From the NCBI RefSeq assembly GCF_018492665.1, contig NZ_JAFVME010000006.1:124001-188000 (forward strand): 64,000 nucleotides of DNA, written 5' to 3'. Under the pieces are notes generated by a model. That model was not told the origin of the DNA. It made no database searches and saw only the letters and a list, made by a program, of their open reading frames with translations. The DNA is from Pedobacter sp. B4-66. GTDB taxonomy: Bacteria > Bacteroidota > Bacteroidia > Sphingobacteriales > Sphingobacteriaceae. The first letter of the stretch is position 1; each line of letters begins with the position of its first letter. The translations under genes and the position numbers were made by a program. Below are positions 8,712 to 16,691 of this stretch, piece after piece.

Positions 8712-10658
8712 ATGGAATCACAAGTTTTTAAAGCTGAGGTGGTATTTTTAAGAATCTTACTGCCTTTTTCAATGGGTATAATCGCCTTTTACCATACCAC
8801 TAGTGCTTCACTTGTTTACTGGATTGGTTTGTTATGCCTAATCAGCTTTACCATTTTGATCATTATAAACCTGTTCTACAAAAAGCTAAAAGCATATAAC
8901 TTTAAAAGCTGGACGGCCGTTTTAATATACATCCTGCTATTTTTACTTGGCGCATTTACCTGCATTGCTAACAAACAACGCTTAAACAAGGATTACTTTG
9001 GCGTTAAAAAACAGGCCTATTTAAGGGTTTGGGTTAATGATGAGCCGCAGCTAAAATCAGGCATTTTAAGGTTCAGAGCAAGTGTTACCAAATCTTACTT
9101 ACCCAAAAAAAGCGATCCTATTGAATCTATTAAAGCTATAGGTAAATTAATGGTATCCGTAAAAACCGACAGTTTAAATTCTATACGGTTATCCTATGGC
9201 GATGAGTTGATTATCCCTGCAAGGATTACAGAAATTGCACCTCCATATAATCCAGCAGAATTTGACTATAAATCGTGGTTGGCTAGCCAAAACATTTATC
9301 ATCAAGTGTATTTAAAACAGGCGCAGCTTACAAAAACAAATACAAGTCAAGGTAACCCGATAATTGCCTATGCCTTAGCTTTAAGAACCAAACAGGTGCA
9401 ATACTACAGAAAACGGATAAAAGATGATGATGCATTTGCGATGGCTGCTACCCTTATTTTGGGTTACAGAGCTGATTTGAGTCAAGAAACCTTAAGTACC
9501 TACTCTAAAACAGGCACCATCCACGCGCTTTCTGTTTCCGGAATGCATGTCGGTTTGATTTATCTGGTGCTGAATTGGATGCTGCAATATCTGAATCGAA
9601 ACAGCCTTTTGAAACTCCTTAAGGTAGGAACTATCATTATTCTCGTCTGGCTCTATGCACTATTAACAGGTTTTTCGCCATCAGTTTTGCGGTCGGCAAT
9701 AATGCTTTCGGCATTTATTATTGCCAAATCCTTTAACAGGCAAAGCAACAGCTACAACATTATAGCATTTGCCGCCTTTTGCTTACTGGTTTATAATCCC
9801 TTTTTGATTTGGGATGTTGGCTTTCAACTATCATTTCTTGCCGTATTGGGCCTGATATATTTACAACCTAAAATACAAAACTGGTGGCATCCGCAAAACA
9901 AATGGATTAATAAGCTATGGGGAATAATCGCCATGTCATTAGCTGCACAGCTAATAACTTTCCCTTTCAGTATCTATTATTTCCATCAGTTTCCGATTTA
10001 CTTTTTGATAAGCAATCTGTTCATAATGGTCCCTATTGCCTTACTAATGTACTTGGGTATTGTCATTTTACTAGGCAGGTTCGAGTTTTTAGCGCCAATA
10101 TTTGAATGGCTAATTAAATTCACAAACTCAGGATTGAAATGGATTGCTGACTTGCCCCTCTCCAGCCTTTCTGCAATATGGATTAGCAGAACTGAACTAT
10201 TACTGCTTTCTGTTGCACTGTATTGTATTGCGGTAGCCTTAGCCGGCTTTAAAAAGCGAATGTTGCTCTTCTCCTTAACATGTTTTATGGTTTTTCAATC
10301 CTTTGCTGTTTACGACAAGGTAGAGGCAATTTATCAGAAGAAGATTATTGTATTTAATATCCGTAAAAACTATGCAACTGCTTTTATCTCCAAACAAAAG
10401 GCCATTGTATTTACCAACCTGCTACCCGAAAACAAAGGCTTTAAATACTTTATCCAACCTGCTTTGGATCAGCATAAAATTAAAGAAATAGTATGTATTA
10501 AAGGCAATAAGGATACTACAATTGCTGATTTCAAGTTAAAAAATCAGGATGTAGCCTTTTATAATTACCGGATAAACAGATTCCATCTTAAGCATTACGA
10601 CTTAAAAACCTCGAAGGCTCATGAGGAAAATCTGGACAAAAAAAAGGACGGCAGGTAA
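8712..10658 (+). CDS. comEC: ComEC/Rec2-family competence DNA channel
   Basis: The 648-residue inner-membrane protein has three N-terminal membrane segments, a DUF4131/OB-like periplasmic domain (about 95-210), then the ComEC 'Competence' domain with the hallmark ALSVSGMHVGLIYLVLNW and later LTGFSPSVLRSAIMLSAF and WDVGFQLSFLAVLGLIYL. ComEC forms the channel passing single-stranded DNA into the cytoplasm during transformation. The C-terminal metallo-beta-lactamase domain of longer homologues is absent; the last 120 residues form only a short soluble tail. It is transcribed with the HhH protein just upstream. Its final codons overlap a terminator used by the convergent symporter gene. Confidence 0.9.
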   Translation: MESQVFKAEVVFLRILLPFSMGIIAFYHTTSASLVYWIGLLCLISFTILIIINLFYKKLKAYNFKSWTAVLIYILLFLLGAFTCIANKQRLNKDYFGVKKQAYLRVWVNDEPQLKSGILRFRASVTKSYLPKKSDPIESIKAIGKLMVSVKTDSLNSIRLSYGDELIIPARITEIAPPYNPAEFDYKSWLASQNIYHQVYLKQAQLTKTNTSQGNPIIAYALALRTKQVQYYRKRIKDDDAFAMAATLILGYRADLSQETLSTYSKTGTIHALSVSGMHVGLIYLVLNWMLQYLNRNSLLKLLKVGTIIILVWLYALLTGFSPSVLRSAIMLSAFIIAKSFNRQSNSYNIIAFAAFCLLVYNPFLIWDVGFQLSFLAVLGLIYLQPKIQNWWHPQNKWINKLWGIIAMSLAAQLITFPFSIYYFHQFPIYFLISNLFIMVPIALLMYLGIVILLGRFEFLAPIFEWLIKFTNSGLKWIADLPLSSLSAIWISRTELLLLSVALYCIAVALAGFKKRMLLFSLTCFMVFQSFAVYDKVEAIYQKKIIVFNIRKNYATAFISKQKAIVFTNLLPENKGFKYFIQPALDQHKIKEIVCIKGNKDTTIADFKLKNQDVAFYNYRINRFHLKHYDLKTSKAHEENLDKKKDGR

Positions 10659-10672
10659 CCAGCCCGCCGTCC
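10638..10672 (-). terminator. Terminator of the xylose operon, overlapping the end of comEC
   Basis: Arms GGACGGC (10646-10652) and GCCGTCC (10666-10672) flank a 13-base loop. On the minus strand the hairpin is followed by eight U residues (A run 10638-10645). The comEC stop codon at 10656-10658 lies inside the loop. Confidence 0.8.
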
Positions 10673-10696
10673 TAACCTAAACTGGCTAAAACCTAA

Positions 10697-12385
10697 CTAC
10701 CAGTATATCGTGTATAAAGCAACAATTAGTCCACAAACTATAAGGGCGCCAACTGTAAATGCTCTATTTGTTTTAAACATTTCTCTCTCTATTTCAAGTC
10801 CGTTTGTTACTACACCTCTTCTGGTTTCAATAATGCTTATTACATACATCACCACAAGACAAATAATAAAAACAAATCCCATTCTATCTAGAAATGGTAT
10901 TTCATGTAACATAGTTCCATCACGCTGCTCTACAAGTTTTGAGAAACCCGATGAGCTAAGGAATTCCAAATTTACAAAATTTGGAAGGAACTTGAACACA
11001 ACCGACAATACAAAACCACCAATGGTTGCAAAAAGCGCTGCGTTTGAGGTTGTCTTTTTCCAAAAGAACCCTAGAATAAACATAGCAAAAATTCCTGGAG
11101 AAAAAAAGCCTGTATACTCCTGAATAAATTGAAAACCACCTTTTTTATCTATCCCAAGTAAAGGAGATATAATAATGGCCACTAGCATTGCAAGAACAAC
11201 AGTAATTCGTCCAACAACTACCTGTTTGTCTTCGTTTGCTGTCTTGTTAATTACCTTTTTATAAATATCAAGCGTAAAGATGGTTGCAATACTATTTGCT
11301 TTACCCGCAAGAGAAGCCACTACCGCAGCTGTTAAAGCTGCAAACGACAATCCTTTTAGTCCGGTTGGCAAAAGATTTAAAAGCACGGGATATGCACTAT
11401 CAGGCGAAACCTCTCCCCCTTTTAACATATCTGTTTTAAAATCTCCGTACCCTTCTTTATAAAGCACAAATGCTGCAATACCTGGAAGTACAACAATAAC
11501 CGGCATCAGTAATTTTAAGAAAGAAGCAAACAGAATTCCATTTCTGGCTGTCTTAAGGTCAGCACCAAGCGCTCTCTGAGTGATGTATTGATTACAACCC
11601 CAATAGTTAAGGTTTACAATCCACATACCACCAATCAACACGGTTAAGCCCGGCAAATCAAGGTAATTCTCATTGTCTTTTTTAAAGATCATATGAAAAT
11701 GCTCTTCGGCATGTACTTTTAACAGACTAAAGCCTTGCATTACACCACTTGAACCGAAATGTGTAGCCACAAGTTCCAGTGCTAAATAAGTAGTTGCCAA
11801 GCCACCCAGAATTAAGAAAAACACCTGAATTACATCAGTATAACCAATTACCTTCATCCCCCCAAGAGTAATGATGATAGAGAAGATAGCGAGCAAATAC
11901 ATACAGCCAGTCAGGTTAATCCCTGAAATACTGTTTATTGCCAGTGCACCGAGATAAAGTATAGAGGTTAAGTTCACTACTACATACAATAACAGCCAGA
12001 AAATGGCCATAATCATTGCCACAGTACTATTGTATCGCTGATTTAAAAACTGAGGCATGGTGTATATCTTATTTTTAAGATATACCGGTATAAAAAATAC
12101 TGCCACGATTAGCAGTGTAATAGCAGCCATCCATTCATAGGTAGCAATTGCCAAACCCATTTTAAAACCAGAACCACTCATTCCAATAAACTGCTCTGCA
12201 GAAATATTGGAGGCAATAAGGGAAGCCCCTATTGCCCACCAAGTAAGTGAATCTTTAGCTAGGAAAAAATCTTTCGAATTTTCCTTATGAGTATTTTTTT
12301 GCCTGTAAACCCACCATCCGTACAGCGCAACAATCAGAAAATAAGTGAGGAAAACTGCATAGTCTAATATTCCCAGTGTTTTCAT
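10697..12385 (-). CDS. SSS-family sodium:sugar symporter, probably for xylose
   Basis: This 562-residue inner-membrane protein has about fourteen hydrophobic segments and the sodium:solute symporter (SGLT) pattern: WWAIGASLIASNISAEQFIG near residues 50-70, GYTDVIQVFFLILGGL, and NYWGCNQYITQRALGA. Length agrees with the SGLT branch. It follows xylA by 22 bases in the xylB-xylA-symporter operon, so D-xylose (or a xyloside) is the likely substrate, co-transported with Na+. The substrate is inferred from context because SSS members also carry glucose, galactose, myo-inositol and sialic acid. A terminator follows the gene. Expression probably depends on the LacI operator upstream of xylB. Confidence 0.88.
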   Translation of the reverse strand: MKTLGILDYAVFLTYFLIVALYGWWVYRQKNTHKENSKDFFLAKDSLTWWAIGASLIASNISAEQFIGMSGSGFKMGLAIATYEWMAAITLLIVAVFFIPVYLKNKIYTMPQFLNQRYNSTVAMIMAIFWLLLYVVVNLTSILYLGALAINSISGINLTGCMYLLAIFSIIITLGGMKVIGYTDVIQVFFLILGGLATTYLALELVATHFGSSGVMQGFSLLKVHAEEHFHMIFKKDNENYLDLPGLTVLIGGMWIVNLNYWGCNQYITQRALGADLKTARNGILFASFLKLLMPVIVVLPGIAAFVLYKEGYGDFKTDMLKGGEVSPDSAYPVLLNLLPTGLKGLSFAALTAAVVASLAGKANSIATIFTLDIYKKVINKTANEDKQVVVGRITVVLAMLVAIIISPLLGIDKKGGFQFIQEYTGFFSPGIFAMFILGFFWKKTTSNAALFATIGGFVLSVVFKFLPNFVNLEFLSSSGFSKLVEQRDGTMLHEIPFLDRMGFVFIICLVVMYVISIIETRRGVVTNGLEIEREMFKTNRAFTVGALIVCGLIVALYTIYW

Positions 12386-12407
12386 AAATTCCGATTAATA
12401 GCTGGGA

Positions 12408-13736
12408 TTAAATATATCTGTTGATCAAGTTCTCTAAGAATTCTTGTCTGCCGCTTAAAGTTTGAGGCTCGCCATTTTGTATTGCATAATCACGCAAATC
12501 TTCAAGGCTTAAAATACCATTTTCAAACTCTTTTCCTTTACCGTTATCAAATGATGCATATCTGTCTGTTCTGATTTTCTTGTAATCAGAGTTTTGAAGA
12601 ATGTCATCAGCAACGATAAGCGCACGCGCAAACATATCCATACCGCCGATGTGTGCATAGAATAAATCAGCCTGATCGGTTGAGTTTCTACGGATTTTAG
12701 CGTCAAAGTTTATACCACCGCGACTAAAGCCACCGCCTTCAAGAATGATTAACATCGATTCAACCAGTTCATTGATGTTATTTGGGAATTGATCTGTATC
12801 CCAACCATTTTGGTAGTCACCTCTGTTTGCATCGATAGATCCAAGTAAACCTGCATCAACAGCAACTTGTAATTCATGTTGGAAAGTATGACCTGCAAGT
12901 GTTGCATGGTTTACCTCAAGGTTCAATTTAAAATCGCCAAGAAGGTCGTATTTCTGAAGGAAACCAAGTACCGTTGCAGCATCATAATCATACTGGTGCT
13001 TAGTTGGTTCACATGGTTTTGGTTCGATTAGGAATGTACCTTTAAATCCGTTCTTTCTTGCATAGTCTTTTGCAGTATGAAGGAAACGGGCAAGATGCTC
13101 CTGCTCTCTCTTCATATCTGTGTTTAATAGCGACATATATCCTTCGCGACCACCCCAGAACACATAATTCTCTCCACCTAATGCAATAGTTGCATCAAGA
13201 GCAGCTTTTACCTGTGCAGCACCATGAGTTAACACATGAAAATCAGGGTTTGTAGCAGCACCGTTCATATATCTTCTATGAGAAAATAGATTTGCAGTAC
13301 CCCATAACAATTTTACACCTGTTTCGTCTTGTTTCTGACGGGCATAATCTACTAATGCTTGTAATCTTCTTTCGTTTTCTTTGATGTCGTTACCATAGTC
13401 AACCATATCAACATCATGGAAACAGTAGTATGGAATGCTCAGCTTGGTTAAAAACTCAAAAGCTGCATCCATTTTATCTTTTGCACGTTCTACAGGATCG
13501 CTTTTTTCATTCCATGGGAAAATATGGCTTGCTTCGCCAAAAGGATCTGCACCGTTACCACAGAATGAGTGCCAGTAAGCGCCGGCAAAACGAAGATGAT
13601 CTTTAAGTGTTTTTCCAGCTACAATCCTTTCAGGATCATACCATTTAAATGCCAATGGGTTATCGCTTTCACGTCCCTCGAAGTTAACCTGACTGATATT
13701 TTTAAAAAATTCCTTGTTCAAAGTGTTTACGCTCAT
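12408..13736 (-). CDS. xylA: Xylose isomerase
   Basis: The 442-residue class II (long) xylose isomerase converts D-xylose to D-xylulose in the cytoplasm. Visible active-site residues are the catalytic His107 and Asp110 in CFHDVDM, the Trp/Glu loop FWGGREGY (193-200), metal ligand Glu238 and Lys240 in [16 protein letters not shown], Glu274/His277 in [12 protein letters not shown], and the metal-binding aspartates in [17 protein letters not shown] (299-315). All are intact. It lies between xylB (28 bases upstream) and the SSS symporter (22 bases downstream) in one operon. Confidence 0.97.
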   Translation of the reverse strand: MSVNTLNKEFFKNISQVNFEGRESDNPLAFKWYDPERIVAGKTLKDHLRFAGAYWHSFCGNGADPFGEASHIFPWNEKSDPVERAKDKMDAAFEFLTKLSIPYYCFHDVDMVDYGNDIKENERRLQALVDYARQKQDETGVKLLWGTANLFSHRRYMNGAATNPDFHVLTHGAAQVKAALDATIALGGENYVFWGGREGYMSLLNTDMKREQEHLARFLHTAKDYARKNGFKGTFLIEPKPCEPTKHQYDYDAATVLGFLQKYDLLGDFKLNLEVNHATLAGHTFQHELQVAVDAGLLGSIDANRGDYQNGWDTDQFPNNINELVESMLIILEGGGFSRGGINFDAKIRRNSTDQADLFYAHIGGMDMFARALIVADDILQNSDYKKIRTDRYASFDNGKGKEFENGILSLEDLRDYAIQNGEPQTLSGRQEFLENLINRYI

Positions 13737-13764
13737 ACTTGATTTTTATTTATTGAAATACTAT

Positions 13765-15246
13765 TTATTTACCGTTTAATTGTTGTTGAAGAAGCTTTTT
13801 CCAGGTTTGGTATTCATCTTCTAATGTTTCGTTTGTTGGCTCTATAAGCTTAACAGGCTTTTTATTACTGAATGCTTCGCTTACAGTTTTAAAAATGTTG
13901 GCTCCAATACCTGCTCCCACTGCTGCACCGTAACTACCGTCGTTTTCATAAAGCTCTACCGGTACTCCTGTTACATTTACAAAAGTTTGAGAGAAAATAT
14001 CACTCATAAAAAGGTTAGAGCGGCCGGCTCTGATTACCGAAGGCTTTACCCCACTTTCTCTTAGAATATCTAATCCGTAACGGAATGAGAAGGCAATACC
14101 TTCTTGTACTGCGCGGAAAATATGCGCCTGAGTATGAAGATTAAGGTCTATTTGTTGTAAATGTGCACCAACAATTTTATTATTCAGCATACGCTCGGCA
14201 CCGTTTCCAAAAGGAAGAACATATAGTCCGTTGCTTCCTTTGGCAACTTTGCTTGCTGCATTATTCATTGCTACGTAATCTGTTGATGAGCCGATTACGT
14301 TTTTTGTCCAACGGTTCATGCTTCCAGTACCATTGATGCATAGCAAAACACCTAAACGCTTGTCCTTAGCTGTATGGTTTACGTGTGCAAATGTGTTTAC
14401 ACGTGATTGTTTATCGTATAGTAGCTGATCTGTAACGCCATAGATAACACCTGATGTACCTGCTGTTGCTGCTACTTCTCCAGGTTGAGTAACGTTTAAT
14501 GAAAGTGCATTATTTGGCTGATCACCTGCTTTATAAGCAACAGGAATTCCAGCCTTTAAACCTAGCTTTTCAGCAATCGATTTCTTTACTTGTCCGTGTT
14601 CCGAGAACACCGGTTTAATCTCCGGAATAACACTTGATGAGAATCCGAACTGCCCCATGATATCAGTAGATATCGCATTGGCTTTAAAATCCCAAAGAAT
14701 CCCTTCTGATAAAGCAGAATTACTTGTTGTAATGTCTCCGGTAAGTTTCATTGCAATGAAATCTCCGGGCAGCATCATCTTTGCTACTTTACTATATGTT
14801 TCGGGCTCGTTCTTTTTTACCCATGCAAGTTTTGAGGCAGTAAAATTACCTGGCGAATTAAGCATACGACTTAATACATGCTCTTTTCCTAAAGCATTAA
14901 ATGCCTCTTCTCCCGTCTCTACGGCTCTACTATCACACCATATAATACTGTTTCTCAGACTATTTTGAGCTTCATCTACAATAACTAGTCCGTGCATTTG
15001 GTAAGCTATACCGATAGCCTCTATGTTTAATGGGTTGTATTTTCCTTTTGCATTACAGTTGAGTATGGCTTGTTGAACATGTTCCCACCACATATCTGGC
15101 GACTGCTCTGCCCAGCCCGACTGAAGGGCAATAATCTCCGATTCATTATCGGGATATTGGGCACTTGAAAGAATGTCACCGGATGCAACATCAACTACCG
15201 AAACTTTGACAGATGATGTTCCTACATCAATACCTAATAGCAGCAT
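13765..15246 (-). CDS. xylB: Xylulokinase (FGGY family)
   Basis: The 493-residue protein is a FGGY carbohydrate kinase phosphorylating D-xylulose to xylulose-5-phosphate for the pentose phosphate pathway. It begins with the phosphate-binding LLGIDVGTSSVKVSVVD. It carries the xylulokinase-type GIAYQMHGLVIVDE and IIWCDSRA motifs, the catalytic aspartate region YKAGDQPNNALSLNV, and the C-terminal nucleotide-binding YGAAVGAGIGA. It is the first gene of the operon with xylA and the symporter. The neighbouring xylose isomerase makes the substrate assignment secure. A near-perfect LacI-type operator palindrome lies 75 bases upstream of its start. Confidence 0.95.
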   Translation of the reverse strand: MLLLGIDVGTSSVKVSVVDVASGDILSSAQYPDNESEIIALQSGWAEQSPDMWWEHVQQAILNCNAKGKYNPLNIEAIGIAYQMHGLVIVDEAQNSLRNSIIWCDSRAVETGEEAFNALGKEHVLSRMLNSPGNFTASKLAWVKKNEPETYSKVAKMMLPGDFIAMKLTGDITTSNSALSEGILWDFKANAISTDIMGQFGFSSSVIPEIKPVFSEHGQVKKSIAEKLGLKAGIPVAYKAGDQPNNALSLNVTQPGEVAATAGTSGVIYGVTDQLLYDKQSRVNTFAHVNHTAKDKRLGVLLCINGTGSMNRWTKNVIGSSTDYVAMNNAASKVAKGSNGLYVLPFGNGAERMLNNKIVGAHLQQIDLNLHTQAHIFRAVQEGIAFSFRYGLDILRESGVKPSVIRAGRSNLFMSDIFSQTFVNVTGVPVELYENDGSYGAAVGAGIGANIFKTVSEAFSNKKPVKLIEPTNETLEDEYQTWKKLLQQQLNGK

Positions 15247-15283
15247 GTTTTCTTTATATATTTGGGTTGAAATAAATTATTAA

Positions 15284-15292
15284 TATTTGGTT
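15284..15292 (-). promoter_or_regulatory. AACCAAATA leader motif upstream of xylB
   Basis: The minus strand reads AACCAAATA about 37 bases before the xylB start. The same 9-mer, or one differing in the last base, occurs in the leaders at 2173-2181, 15588-15596, 19576-19584, 20942-20950, 31475-31483, 35080-35088 and 38321-38329. All are genes for sugar or solute use or their regulators. Its function is unknown. Confidence 0.5.
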
Positions 15293-15321
15293 TAACGAAA
15301 ATAGTAAAATATTTAATTTAA

Positions 15322-15333
15322 GCAATCGATTGC
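15322..15333. promoter_or_regulatory. LacI-family operator upstream of xylB
   Basis: GCAATCGATTGC is a perfect 12-bp palindrome with a central CG, typical of LacI-family operators. It sits between the divergent xylB operon and a LacI gene. The identical palindrome recurs at 20918-20929 upstream of susC, and in both places the 14-mer GCAATCGATTGCTT reads toward the structural genes. Confidence 0.75.
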
Positions 15334-15489
15334 AATAAAAATATTTTATGATATTTATCCGATTAATAAATTGTACTATTACTAAATACTGTTACAGTGT
15401 AGTTATAGTGTGTTAATTGCTTCGTTATAGCGTCGTATGATAGAGTCCAGCCTAGTGTCGTACCGCCTCGTGATGGTGTGGTATCACCC

Positions 15490-15545
15490 CGTCATCCTGA
15501 ATTTATTTCAGGACCTCTCAAGAGAAGGGCAAAGCCGGGATGACG
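15490..15545. repeat. REP-like intergenic palindromic element
   Basis: Outer arms CGTCATCC (15490-15497) and GGATGACG (15538-15545) enclose an inner hairpin CCTGAA/TTCAGG at about 15496-15512. GTCATCCTGA recurs at 33788-33797 in another intergenic gap, as expected for a dispersed palindromic element. Within the 367-base gap between xylB and the LacI gene, the rest holds the operator, leader motifs and A/T-rich sequence and no gene. Confidence 0.6.
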
Positions 15546-15613
15546 CGGTTGATAAAGCATGATAAAAAACAGCCAATAAAAATAACTAACCAAATAAAAA
15601 ACAATATATACTG

Positions 15614-16666
15614 ATGAAAAATCAGAAAAGGACAACGATTTATGATATTGCGAAGAAACTAAACTTAAATGCTTCTTCGGTTTCAAGAGCTTTAAGTAAT
15701 AACAGCAATGTTAGTGAGGCCACGCGGAAACTTATTTTAGATACGGCCAAAGAATTAAATTACAAACAGAATAGTCTGGCATCTAACCTAAGAAAAGGTC
15801 ATAATCAAACTATTGGGGTTATCGTTCCACGCATCAACCAAAACTACTTTGCTGATGTGATTGCAGGTATAGAAGAGGTTACTTATCAAAAAGGTTATAA
15901 TCTTGTGATTTGTCAGTCTAATGAGTCTTCTTCAAGAGAGGTTAAGTGTGTAGATACCTTAATTAATCAACATGTAAGCTGTATTGTGATTTCACTTAGT
16001 GCTGATTTTGAGGATGACAAACACCTTCAAACTATTAGAGAGCATGGCATTCCACTTATACAATTTGACAGGGTGGCCGAACATCTCGACACCTTTAAAG
16101 TATTGAACGATAATGAGCAAGCTTCTATAGATGCAGTTACTCATTTAATTGAGCAGGGTTATAAAAGAATTGCACTTCTAGAAGGACCACAAAACCTAAA
16201 TATTTTTAGACAACGGAAAGCAGGCTATCTTGCTGCATTAGAAAAACACAACTTCCCTATCCTACCAGAGCTCATTAAGGAAAATGCATGGACTAAGGAG
16301 CTTGGAGCGGCTTCAACAAAAGAATTACTAAGTCTTCCGGAACCACCTGATGCCATATTTGCTTCTACTTCCGATTTCTCTGCTTTAGGAGTTCTGGAAG
16401 TAGCTACCAAAATGGGATTAAAAGTTCCCGAGGAATTGGGTATTTGCGGCTATTCGAATGAAGCATTTACTGAAATAACAAGTCCTTCTATTACCACAAT
16501 AGATCAATACAGTGTTAGCATGGGTAAAACAATTGCAAACTTATATTTTCAGGAGATAGAATCGTCAGATAAAGACAACACTCCTAAGATTGTAAGTATA
16601 AAACCAAAGCTGATTATTCGCTCATCGACACTCAAAAATAACCCTGAAGATTTAACTACAGATTAG
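15614..16666 (+). CDS. LacI-family transcriptional regulator of the xylose operon
   Basis: The 350-residue protein has an N-terminal LacI helix-turn-helix (TTIYDIAKKLNLNASSVSRAL, residues 7-27) with the hinge helix SLASNLRKG. A periplasmic-binding-protein-like sensor domain follows (about 60-340), with GVIVPRINQNYFADVIAGIE at its start and TTIDQYSVSMGKTIANLYFQ at its end. It is divergent from xylB-xylA, and a 12-bp palindromic operator lies in the shared intergenic region. A repressor responding to xylose or a xylo-oligosaccharide is the simplest reading. A second copy of the operator upstream of susC suggests it also controls the neighbouring glycan locus. Effector and sign of control are inferred. 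Confidence 0.9.
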   Translation: MKNQKRTTIYDIAKKLNLNASSVSRALSNNSNVSEATRKLILDTAKELNYKQNSLASNLRKGHNQTIGVIVPRINQNYFADVIAGIEEVTYQKGYNLVICQSNESSSREVKCVDTLINQHVSCIVISLSADFEDDKHLQTIREHGIPLIQFDRVAEHLDTFKVLNDNEQASIDAVTHLIEQGYKRIALLEGPQNLNIFRQRKAGYLAALEKHNFPILPELIKENAWTKELGAASTKELLSLPEPPDAIFASTSDFSALGVLEVATKMGLKVPEELGICGYSNEAFTEITSPSITTIDQYSVSMGKTIANLYFQEIESSDKDNTPKIVSIKPKLIIRSSTLKNNPEDLTTD

Positions 16667-16691
16667 AATACTTAAAAACAGCTACTAAGAT

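Noticed and set aside
14573..14582. Partial operator match GCAATCGATT inside xylB
   Set aside because: It keeps only 10 of 12 palindrome bases and is inside coding sequence; could be an auxiliary operator, but chance is as likely.
15492..15686. 64-codon minus-strand ORF containing QPRHPGFALLLRGPEINSG
   Set aside because: It reads through the REP-like palindrome and the 5' end of the LacI gene; the peptide is the translation of the repeat.
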